Of a stretch of DNA of 64,000 bases, positions 27,824 to 35,007 are shown piece by piece. A model generated the notes under the pieces. It was not told the DNA's origin. It worked only from the letters and a program-made list of their open reading frames with translations, and did not search any database. Origin of the DNA: Candidatus Nitrotoga sp. SPKER (GTDB lineage Bacteria > Pseudomonadota > Gammaproteobacteria > Burkholderiales > Gallionellaceae); NCBI GenBank assembly GCA_003402285.1, contig QFXG01000026.1, positions 1 through 64,000 of the forward strand, given 5' to 3'. How positions within the stretch are numbered: position 1 is the stretch's first letter; every line of letters starts with the position of its first letter. Both the position numbers and the translations under genes were made by a program.

Positions 27824-28459
27824 ATGAGACACATCCTGATTCGCATCCTGCTGGCGGCGAGTGCTCTCGCACCCTACTCTGCAATCGCCCTCGATATTCA
27901 GCTGCCGCCTGAAACCGCTGTGTTCAAGCCGAGCGAACTGCCCGGTTACACATTGGTTCAACGCAATTGCACGATTTGCCACTCGGTTCATTACATCCAG
28001 TCGCAGCCGCCTACTTCGCCACGCAGCTATTGGGAGGCCACCGTCAAAAAAATGAGGGTGCCATTTGGTGCAAAGTTTCCAGACGAAGATATCCCTGCCA
28101 TTGTCGACTATCTGGTCAAAACCTATGGTGCCGAACGTAACAGCAAGACGATGGCGCTAAACACAGCGAACAAACCAGCGATCATCGTGCCCATGGCAGC
28201 GTCTAGCCTCGCCGACGCAAAAACACTGCTCGCTGCTAACAATTGCTTGGCATGCCATGCAATCGACAACAAGATCGTAGGACCAGCCTTCCGGGACGTG
28301 GCGGCAAAATATGCCTCCAAGACCAATGCGGCTGCGCTGGTAGCGCGCAACATCCGCGATGGTGGTGCCAACAAATGGGGGCCGGTGTCAATGCCGGCGT
28401 TCGGGAAACTGAGCGATGCTGAGGCCGATACCCTCGCACATTATGTCTTATCTCAATAA
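27824..28459 (+). CDS. sorB: two-haem cytochrome c subunit of sulfite dehydrogenase (SorB-like)
   Basis: Electron acceptor of the SorA-like enzyme. ATG 27824 is chosen because AAGGAG (27812-27817) lies at proper distance and it yields a signal peptide (RILLAASALAPYSAIA). The 211-aa precursor has two CXXCH haem sites, CTICH (49-53) and CLACH (141-145), in two cytochrome domains. Likely methionine ligands lie in KKMRVPFG and SMPAFGK. The characterised SorB of Starkeya is mono-haem, so this is a two-domain version; SoxD is the other di-haem partner type in the family. It depends on the ccm system for haem attachment. Confidence 0.88.
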   Translation: MRHILIRILLAASALAPYSAIALDIQLPPETAVFKPSELPGYTLVQRNCTICHSVHYIQSQPPTSPRSYWEATVKKMRVPFGAKFPDEDIPAIVDYLVKTYGAERNSKTMALNTANKPAIIVPMAASSLADAKTLLAANNCLACHAIDNKIVGPAFRDVAAKYASKTNAAALVARNIRDGGANKWGPVSMPAFGKLSDAEADTLAHYVLSQ

Positions 28460-28524
28460 TTTTTCCGGCGCGTTTACGCCCCCCATCTTTTGGCATCGGG
28501 ATCAACACCAAACACCGTCAAAGT

Positions 28525-28545
28525 GCATGGGCAAGCCCACTTTTT
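28525..28545 (+). terminator. candidate intrinsic terminator after sorAB
   Basis: A short GC stem TGGG/CCCA (extendable to TGGGC/GCCCA) at 28528-28539 is followed by C and five T (28541-28545). It lies 66 nt past the sorB stop. The short stem keeps confidence moderate. Confidence 0.45.
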
Positions 28546-28593
28546 AATGCATACAAACTTGTTCTAATGATGCAAGAAGCGTACTATTACCAT

Positions 28594-29064
28594 ATGAAAA
28601 AACTAATCATAACTTTGACCGCCTTGTTGTTAACTTTGAATGGGGCATGGGCGGATACGCCGAAGAAGGCTGACGTGCCAAGCGCCCCACTGGTAAAATT
28701 ACCCCCTGGTTACATCATCAGCGGAGGGCTCATTTGGGCACCCATTACAGCTACCACCGTCACCTTGGCAGAGGCTAGAAATATCTGCTCAACATCCACG
28801 GCGCTGGGATATAAATGGCGTCTGCCAACTAAAGATGAACTGATCGCGCTCACTCGCTATGATGGGCGTACGCCAAGTGTTCGCCAAACGCTTATTTACT
28901 ACACTGATGCTTCAACCCTACGTTCACAGGGTTGGACGCTGTACGACGTTTGGTCATCTACTCCGGGCACTGTTGTGGGTATGCAGTTTATCGTCAACCT
29001 GGAGGGTGGCATCGCTAACTACGGTGACGAAAACGGCGTCAGCCACGTGTCTTGTGTTAAGTAG
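28594..29064 (+). CDS. secreted DUF1566 (Lcl-like) domain protein
   Basis: A 156-aa secreted protein of unknown function. ATG 28594 begins a clear signal peptide (MKKLIITLTALLLTLNGAWA); the open frame reaches back to 28567 but those residues are not signal-like. The mature part carries the hallmark WRLPTKDEL segment (about residues 75-83) and VWSSTPG (about 121-127), typical of the DUF1566/Lcl C-terminal fold, which is related to C-type-lectin-like formylglycine-enzyme folds. It contains two cysteines (ICSTST, HVSCVK) that may pair. The gene is isolated between sorB and convergent polA. Confidence 0.8.
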   Translation: MKKLIITLTALLLTLNGAWADTPKKADVPSAPLVKLPPGYIISGGLIWAPITATTVTLAEARNICSTSTALGYKWRLPTKDELIALTRYDGRTPSVRQTLIYYTDASTLRSQGWTLYDVWSSTPGTVVGMQFIVNLEGGIANYGDENGVSHVSCVK

Positions 29065-29072
29065 CGCGTAAA

Positions 29073-29098
29073 GTTGGGCTGAAGAAATGAAGCCCAAC
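29073..29098 (-). terminator. candidate terminator of polA
   Basis: A perfect 8-bp stem GTTGGGCT/AGCCCAAC with a 10-nt loop lies between the convergent DUF1566 and polA genes. Read on the minus strand it is followed by TTTACG, a weak T-run, so it more likely ends polA transcripts. Confidence 0.45.
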
Positions 29099-29116
29099 AG
29101 ATCTCACTAAATCGGT

Positions 29117-31855
29117 TCAATGCGCCGCTTCCCAGTTTTCGCCTTCACCCAGTCCTACTTCGAGCGGCACCTTCAACTTAGTCACGTGGCACATTAGCCC
29201 GGGTAGCTTTTCTTTTACCAGTGCCAATTCATTCTCCGGCACTTCGAGCACCAGTTCATCGTGAACTTGCATGATCAGTCGCGTATGCATCTGTTCGCGC
29301 TCTATCCAGTTTTGCACTGCGGCCATTGCCAGCTTTATTAAGTCTGCTGCAGTGCCCTGCATGGGGGCATTTATGGCGGCACGTTCAGCGGCCTGGCGAC
29401 GCATACCGTTGCCACCGTTAATTTCTGGTAGCCACAATCTGCGCCCGAATACCGTTTCCACGTAACCTTGCTGTTTAGCTTGCTGACGCGTGCGCTGCAT
29501 GTAGTCGGCCACGCCGGGGTAGCGCATGAAATAGAGATCAATATATTGCTGCGCGGCGCTACGCTCGATATTGAGCTGTGAAGCCAGGCCAAAGGCTGAC
29601 ATACCGTAGATAAGACCAAAGTTGATGACCTTGGCATAACGGCGTTGCTCATTGCTCACGGCGTCTAGCGGAGTAGAAAAAACTTCCGCCGCAGTAGCAC
29701 GATGGATATCTTCTGCATTCGCGAATGCCCTGAGCAAACCCTGATCATCGGACAGGTGTGCCATGATGCGCAATTCGATTTGCGAATAATCGGCAGAGAC
29801 GATACGGCTACCGGGCGGTGCGATGAAGGCTTCACGAATGCGGCGCCCTTCCACTGTACGTACCGGGATGTTCTGCAAATTAGGATCGCTGGAAGCTAAT
29901 CGTCCTGTCACTGCCACCGCCTGCAAGTAACTGGTATGCACGCGCCCGGTTTCACGATTCACCACTTGCGACAACTTGTCGGTATACGTAGATTTAAGTT
30001 TTGCCATGCCACGATATTCGAGCAGGAGTTTGGGTAACGGATAATCCAGCGCCAGTTCCTGCAATACCTCTTCGTCAGTGGAGGGCGTGCCGCTGGGCGT
30101 TTTTTTCTTGACCGGCAGGCCAAGTTTGTCGAACAGGATTTCCTGGATTTGCTTGGGCGAGTTAAGATTAAATGGTTGCCCCGCCGCTGCGTATGCCTGT
30201 GTTTCAATATTAATAAGTTTTTCGCCCAGTTCGCGACTCTGCCGCGCCAACTTGACGCTGTCTATCAATACCCCATTGCGCTCCATGATATAGAGCACTT
30301 GTCTTGCGGGTAGCTCTATATTGCGGTATACCTCATCCAACCTGTCTTGCATCCTGATCTGCGGCATGAGGGTTTGATGCAGTTGCAGCGTGATGTCAGC
30401 TTTCTCTGCTGCGTAGTTTGTAGCGCTTGCCAGGTCCACTTGATCAAAGCAAATTTGTTTGGCACCCTTGCCCACGACTTCGACATAACTGATGGTCTTC
30501 ACGCCAAGATGTCGCAGTGCAAGGCTGTCCAAGTCGTGCGACTTGTGACTTTCCAGCACGTAAGATTGCAACAGTGTGTCTTCAGCAATGCCCGCAAGCT
30601 GAATAGTATGGTTGGCAAAAACGTGTTGATCATATTTGAGATCTTGTCCCAGTTTTTTGTGTTGCGTGCTTTCCAGCCACGGCTTGAGTTTTAATAGCGC
30701 ATGCTCCCGGCTGAGTTGATCCGGCATCCCGGGATAATTATGTGCCAGTGGCAGATAGGCTGCGTGATGGGGTTGGATGGCAAATGAGATACCCACCAAC
30801 TGCGCGGTCATCATGTCCAGGGCAGTGGTTTTAGTGTGTATGCTCACTAATTTGGCCTGCAGGATTTTTTCCAGCCAGGTGTCGAGTTGCTTGTCCGTCA
30901 AAATCGTTTCGTATTGCACCGAAGCAGGTACAGGCGATTCTTCGGCAAACATGCTGGCTTGCCGCATCCCATCCTCTTCCTCCGTTTTTTTTGCTAAGGG
31001 CGAAGGTGCGACGGAAGAAAGTTCGCGTAGCCAACTTTTAAAACCACAATGTTCAAATAAACTACGAAGTTGCGCATTGTCCTGTGGTGGCGCCACCAAT
31101 TCATCAAAATGTACGGGCAATTCAACATCACACTTTACGGTAATCAGCACGCGGCCTTGCGGTAACCAGTCCAGCGCGTTACGTAGGTTATCCCCTATCA
31201 CTCCGGAAATTTCGTGTGCATGCGCCATTAAATTATCCAGTGTGCCATATTGGTTTAGCCATTTGACAGCAGTTTTGGGGCCAACCTTAGGTACGCCCGG
31301 CACGTTGTCTACCGTGTCACCGGTCAGGGTAAGGTAATCGACAATATGTTCGGGCGACAAGCCAAATTTAGCCAGCACACCCGCTTCGTCCAGCGTTTCA
31401 TTGCTCATGGTGTTAACGAGTTGCACTTGGCTGTTTACTAGTTGCGTAAGATCTTTATCGCCAGTGGAAATAATGCAACGTGCGCCCCCTACTGTTGCTT
31501 GCTGCGCCAGGGTACCGATCACATCGTCCGCTTCCACTCCGTCAATCGTCAGGATATTCCAGCCGGAGGCGGCAATAAGCTGATGCAGTGGTGCAATTTG
31601 CGCGGCAAGAGCCTCTGGCATGGCAAGGCGATGCGCTTTGTAGTCGGCATATAAGTCATCGCGAAAGGTTTTGCCTTTAGCGTCGAATACGCAGGCGCTA
31701 TAATCCGCCGGGTAATCGGCGCGCAAGCGGCGTAACATGTTAAGCACACCGTAGATGGCCCCGGTTGGCTCACCATGCGGACTGCGCAAATCAGGCATTG
31801 CATGAAATGCGCGATAAAGATAAGACGAGCCATCAACCAGTAACAATGTTTTCAT
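29117..31855 (-). CDS. polA: DNA polymerase I, proofreading site apparently inactive
   Basis: Repair and Okazaki-fragment-processing polymerase, 912 aa. The 5'-nuclease domain covers about 1-290 (VDGSSYLYRAFHAMPDLR, GVEADDVIGTLA, STGDKDLTQLV). The 3'-5' exonuclease fold covers about 315-500. The polymerase domain covers about 505-912 (IVSADYSQIELRIMAHLS, FGLIYGMSAFGLA, MQVHDELVLEV) and is fully conserved. In the exonuclease fold, three of four metal-binding carboxylates of E. coli Pol I are replaced: D355 by His340 and E357 by Lys342 (in SIHTKTTALD), and D501 by Lys485 (in YAAEKADITL). Only the D424 equivalent (Asp409 in LKYDQ) remains. Polymerase and 5'-nuclease activity are expected; 3'-5' proofreading is not. 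Confidence 0.97.
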   Translation of the reverse strand: MKTLLLVDGSSYLYRAFHAMPDLRSPHGEPTGAIYGVLNMLRRLRADYPADYSACVFDAKGKTFRDDLYADYKAHRLAMPEALAAQIAPLHQLIAASGWNILTIDGVEADDVIGTLAQQATVGGARCIISTGDKDLTQLVNSQVQLVNTMSNETLDEAGVLAKFGLSPEHIVDYLTLTGDTVDNVPGVPKVGPKTAVKWLNQYGTLDNLMAHAHEISGVIGDNLRNALDWLPQGRVLITVKCDVELPVHFDELVAPPQDNAQLRSLFEHCGFKSWLRELSSVAPSPLAKKTEEEDGMRQASMFAEESPVPASVQYETILTDKQLDTWLEKILQAKLVSIHTKTTALDMMTAQLVGISFAIQPHHAAYLPLAHNYPGMPDQLSREHALLKLKPWLESTQHKKLGQDLKYDQHVFANHTIQLAGIAEDTLLQSYVLESHKSHDLDSLALRHLGVKTISYVEVVGKGAKQICFDQVDLASATNYAAEKADITLQLHQTLMPQIRMQDRLDEVYRNIELPARQVLYIMERNGVLIDSVKLARQSRELGEKLINIETQAYAAAGQPFNLNSPKQIQEILFDKLGLPVKKKTPSGTPSTDEEVLQELALDYPLPKLLLEYRGMAKLKSTYTDKLSQVVNRETGRVHTSYLQAVAVTGRLASSDPNLQNIPVRTVEGRRIREAFIAPPGSRIVSADYSQIELRIMAHLSDDQGLLRAFANAEDIHRATAAEVFSTPLDAVSNEQRRYAKVINFGLIYGMSAFGLASQLNIERSAAQQYIDLYFMRYPGVADYMQRTRQQAKQQGYVETVFGRRLWLPEINGGNGMRRQAAERAAINAPMQGTAADLIKLAMAAVQNWIEREQMHTRLIMQVHDELVLEVPENELALVKEKLPGLMCHVTKLKVPLEVGLGEGENWEAAH

Positions 31856-31879
31856 TTTTTGTAAAAGGGTTCTTTAATC

Positions 31880-32596
31880 ATGAGTAATCAGCCCAAATTG
31901 CCTTCTTCAAAATTACCGGAAGTATGGAATTCAAAAGAGGCATGGCGTGTGTTCGGCATTATGTCAGAATTTGTATCTGCCACTGACCGACTGAATATTA
32001 TCCAACCGGCTGTCAGCATTTTTGGTAGTGCACGCACCAAACCAAATCATCCATACTACAAAAAAGCCGAAGAAATTGCTCGGTTGCTATCCGACGCAGG
32101 TTTTTCCGTTATTTCAGGCGGCGGCCCCGGTGTTATGGAAGCCGCCAACAAAGGCGCATTCTATGGCAAGTCACCCAGTGTAGGGCTGAACATCCAATTA
32201 CCGCATGAACAACACAACAATCCCTACCAAAATATCAGCCAGACTTTTCAGCATTTTTTTGTGCGCAAGGTCATGTTCGTTAAATTTGCCAGTGCGTATG
32301 TAGTTATGCCGGGTGGCTTCGGTACACTGGACGAGCTGATGGAAGCCCTTACGCTGGTGCAGACCGGCAAGACCCGTCGCATTCCCATTATTCTGGTGGG
32401 CAGTGAATTTTGGCGCGGTATGTTGGATTGGTTCCAACAAGCACTACTCACCGAAGGCATGATCAGCCCGCAGGACATGGATTTGATTCAGGTCATCGAT
32501 AATTCAGCAGAAGTCGTCAGCGCTATTTTCAATCATTACGAGACTCGTGGCTTTGAGCTTTCCGAAGCTGAGCGTGAAATGCAGTTGAATCTGTGA
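31880..32596 (+). CDS. LOG family (TIGR00730) Rossmann-fold protein
   Basis: A 238-aa member of the LOG/TIGR00730 family. Well-studied members are cytokinin riboside 5'-monophosphate phosphoribohydrolases or nucleotide 5'-monophosphate nucleosidases. The signature pair is present: SGGGPGVMEAANKGAF (about 75-90) and MPGGFGTLDELMEALTLVQT (about 140-159), which form the nucleotide-binding and catalytic site. The true bacterial substrate is uncertain. It is divergent from polA by only 24 bp and heads a run with DUF2782, thrB and a BPSS1780-type gene. Confidence 0.88.
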   Translation: MSNQPKLPSSKLPEVWNSKEAWRVFGIMSEFVSATDRLNIIQPAVSIFGSARTKPNHPYYKKAEEIARLLSDAGFSVISGGGPGVMEAANKGAFYGKSPSVGLNIQLPHEQHNNPYQNISQTFQHFFVRKVMFVKFASAYVVMPGGFGTLDELMEALTLVQTGKTRRIPIILVGSEFWRGMLDWFQQALLTEGMISPQDMDLIQVIDNSAEVVSAIFNHYETRGFELSEAEREMQLNL

Positions 32597-32699
32597 TGGA
32601 CGCAAAAATGTTGGAACAAGCACAAAGAATGAGGCGTTTTAAACAGTCTTTTTCTTGCTTATCAGCTAGAATGCAGTCATGAAAAATCTCCGGGGGAAT

Positions 32700-33101
32700 A
32701 TGATGCGCCTGATTATCACCTTATTCCTGAGCGGTCTGCTCAGTACAGCTTCCGCCGCACCGCTTCAGCCCCCTGGTCTGCAACCCTTACCATCACCGCC
32801 ACCGCTTGATACCCAGGCCCCTGATGCTAATTTGTTGCCATTGCCACCCCAGTTGCCCAACTTGCCCGTTGAAGACGGCGCGCCAGATGCTGCTCTGGGT
32901 CACGAGATTACGCCCACCAAACCGGCTGAACAGACTGTGGAAGAGTTCCGCATGGGCGGAAAACTTTATATGATCAAGATTACTCCAAAAGTTGGACCAC
33001 CCTATTATTTGGTGGATGATCTTGGCGATGGCAAATTTTCACATTATCAAAATCTGGATCCAGGTTTTCGTCCTCCCCGCTGGGTTATTCATAGATTCTG
33101 A
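32700..33101 (+). CDS. secreted DUF2782 domain protein
   Basis: A 133-aa protein with a signal peptide (MMRLIITLFLSGLLSTASA), a long Pro/Leu-rich linker, and a C-terminal DUF2782 domain (about 80-133: EEFRMGGKLYMIKITPKVGPPYYLVDD). ATG 32700 is preferred over the upstream ATG at 32679 because GGGGGA (32692-32697) lies just before it and it places the signal peptide at the N terminus; ATG 32703 is equivalent. The function is unknown. Its place before thrB is typical for betaproteobacteria. Confidence 0.82.
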   Translation: MMRLIITLFLSGLLSTASAAPLQPPGLQPLPSPPPLDTQAPDANLLPLPPQLPNLPVEDGAPDAALGHEITPTKPAEQTVEEFRMGGKLYMIKITPKVGPPYYLVDDLGDGKFSHYQNLDPGFRPPRWVIHRF

Positions 33102-33116
33102 TACGAGTTCCAAAAT

Positions 33117-34061
33117 ATGGCAGTTTTTACCCGTGTCACTGAGCCAGAACTGGTTTCTTGGCTGAACAATTATTCGCTAGGCCAACTGCTAGAGTTGCAA
33201 GGAGTTGCCTCAGGTATCGAGAACACCAACTACTTTGTCACTACCGACAATGGTCGTTTCGTACTGACGCTGTTCGAAAAACTTGCTGCCAGCGAACTGC
33301 CGTTCTACCTCAATCTAATGTCTCATTTGGCTCATCACGACGTTCCTTGCCCCAGCCCGGTGGCCAATCGCCATAACCAATTCTTGGGTGAACTGAATAG
33401 CAAACCTGCGTGTATTGTCAGTCGTTTACCAGGCAAGTCGTTGATGAATCCCGAGGTAATTCACTGTGCCGCTATAGGCGAAATACTGGGCCGATTACAC
33501 AATGCATCGCAAAGTTTTGCGGGAACCATGTCCAACGCACATGATGCAACCTGGCGTGCCTGGGCCGCGCCACAGGTAACACCGTTTCTATCACCGCAAG
33601 ACGCAGCACTTCTGGAGAGCGAAGTTGCATTCCACGGGGCGCACACGCTTGCCGCGTTACCGCAAGGCGTGATCCACGCTGATCTATTCCGCGACAACGT
33701 ACTGTTTGATGGTACGAACATCGGCGGCCTGATCGATTTCTATTTCGCCTGTAACGATAGTCTCTTATACGATGTAGCCATCACCGTGAACGACTGGTGC
33801 ATGGGCACAGACAGCACGCTGGACGAGGCACGCACTCAAGCCTTACTCCAAGCCTACCATGCAGTACGGCCAATGCAAAAAGAAGAGCGAATTGCCTGGC
33901 CCATTGCCTTACGGGCAGCCGCGCTGCGTTTCTGGCTATCGCGCCTGTACGATATGCACTTGCCCCGTGAAAATGAACTGATACACGCTCACAATCCAGA
34001 TCAATTTAAATACATTCTGCAACGGCACATCGCCACAAACAGTAATGTTATTTGGCTATAA
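33117..34061 (+). CDS. thrB: homoserine kinase (ThrB, phosphotransferase type)
   Basis: Phosphorylates L-homoserine in threonine synthesis. This 314-aa form belongs to the choline-kinase-like fold used by many beta- and gammaproteobacteria rather than the GHMP fold of E. coli ThrB. Motifs: N-terminal ASGIENTNYFVTT (nucleotide loop), catalytic GVIHADLFRDNVLFDG (about 183-198), and metal-binding GLIDFYFACNDSLLYDVAI. It starts 15 nt after the DUF2782 gene, and the next gene begins 10 nt after it. Confidence 0.93.
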   Translation: MAVFTRVTEPELVSWLNNYSLGQLLELQGVASGIENTNYFVTTDNGRFVLTLFEKLAASELPFYLNLMSHLAHHDVPCPSPVANRHNQFLGELNSKPACIVSRLPGKSLMNPEVIHCAAIGEILGRLHNASQSFAGTMSNAHDATWRAWAAPQVTPFLSPQDAALLESEVAFHGAHTLAALPQGVIHADLFRDNVLFDGTNIGGLIDFYFACNDSLLYDVAITVNDWCMGTDSTLDEARTQALLQAYHAVRPMQKEERIAWPIALRAAALRFWLSRLYDMHLPRENELIHAHNPDQFKYILQRHIATNSNVIWL

Positions 34062-34071
34062 CGAGGCAAAC

Positions 34072-34836
34072 ATGGAGGCACGAAAAGTAAATATTGCCAA
34101 TGGCTGGCTGTGGATAAAGCAAGGGTACTGGCTATTCAAAAAAAGCCCCGTATTGTGGGTGGTTCTAGCAACCGTCGGGGTAACCGGGCTACTCGGTATT
34201 GCCAGCATCCCGGTAATCGGCGACCCCTTAGCCACCCTATTGTTCCCAGTACTACTCGCGGGCTATATGTGTGGTTGCCATGCGCTGGAGCATGACAAAG
34301 AACTGGAGCTAGCGCATTTATTCGCTGGATTCCACAACAATACTTCGCAACTAGTCACATTAGGCGGCATCAGCCTGATTAGCCAAATGTTGATATTAGG
34401 CGTAATGATGCTTACCGGCGGCGCTACTCTAGTAAGTATTCTAATGAGCAGCAAGACAGCGAACAACCCGGAAATACTGGCACAAGCCGTTGCCGGCGCG
34501 GGCATTGCACTGATGTTGGGCATGGTATTGTTCAGCGTGTTACTGATGTCGATGCAGTTTGCTCCAATGCTGATAATCTTTGAGAAAATGTCGCCTATTA
34601 ACGCGCTGAAAGCCAGTCTTTCAGCCTGTCTACGCAATATCCTCCCACTATCGTTATATGGCGGAATGATGCTACTTTTCATGATGATCGCCACCATGCC
34701 ACTGATGCTGGGCTGGCTCGTTTTACTGCCCGTGATGATTAGCTCAATGTACGCCATCTATCGTAATTTATTTCCGACTCCAACAGAAATAGCGATGGCG
34801 CTTGAAAGCGAAATAATTACACGCGACCAGCAGTAA
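34072..34836 (+). CDS. BPSS1780 family integral membrane protein
   Basis: A 254-aa multi-pass membrane protein of unknown function. ATG 34072 gives the family-typical amphipathic start MEARKVNIANGWLWIKQGY. The frame opens at 34045 but would overlap thrB. About six hydrophobic segments are visible (VLWVVLATVGVTGLLG, LATLLFPVLLAGYMCG, ISLISQMLILGVMML, AGIALMLGMVLFSVLLM, LYGGMMLLFMMIATMPLML and the one after it). It ends the LOG-DUF2782-thrB run and is the last backbone gene before the restriction island. Confidence 0.8.
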   Translation: MEARKVNIANGWLWIKQGYWLFKKSPVLWVVLATVGVTGLLGIASIPVIGDPLATLLFPVLLAGYMCGCHALEHDKELELAHLFAGFHNNTSQLVTLGGISLISQMLILGVMMLTGGATLVSILMSSKTANNPEILAQAVAGAGIALMLGMVLFSVLLMSMQFAPMLIIFEKMSPINALKASLSACLRNILPLSLYGGMMLLFMMIATMPLMLGWLVLLPVMISSMYAIYRNLFPTPTEIAMALESEIITRDQQ

Positions 34837-34956
34837 CCCAGCCATAGGTTCAGCTTATTATTGCAGTTGATCCAGCATCCAGTCCACCTGGACAAACCGA
34901 CACAGTCGTCACAATTCGTCTATCACCCGCCGTGACGCTATTGGCGCCACATAGTT

Positions 34957-34984
34957 GATAAGACCGCATATCTGCGGGCTTATC
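34957..34984 (+). promoter_or_regulatory. inverted repeat in the hsdM leader
   Basis: GATAAG-A-CCGCA, loop TATC, TGCGG-G-CTTATC forms an 11-bp stem with one mismatch. It ends immediately before AGGAGG (34985-34990), itself 17 nt from the hsdM ATG. It could be a repressor operator for the restriction genes, a leader hairpin affecting translation, or a terminator for the preceding run (no T-tract). Position makes a control role the most attractive reading. Confidence 0.5.
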
Positions 34985-35007
34985 AGGAGGCAACAAAGTA
35001 AAACCAC

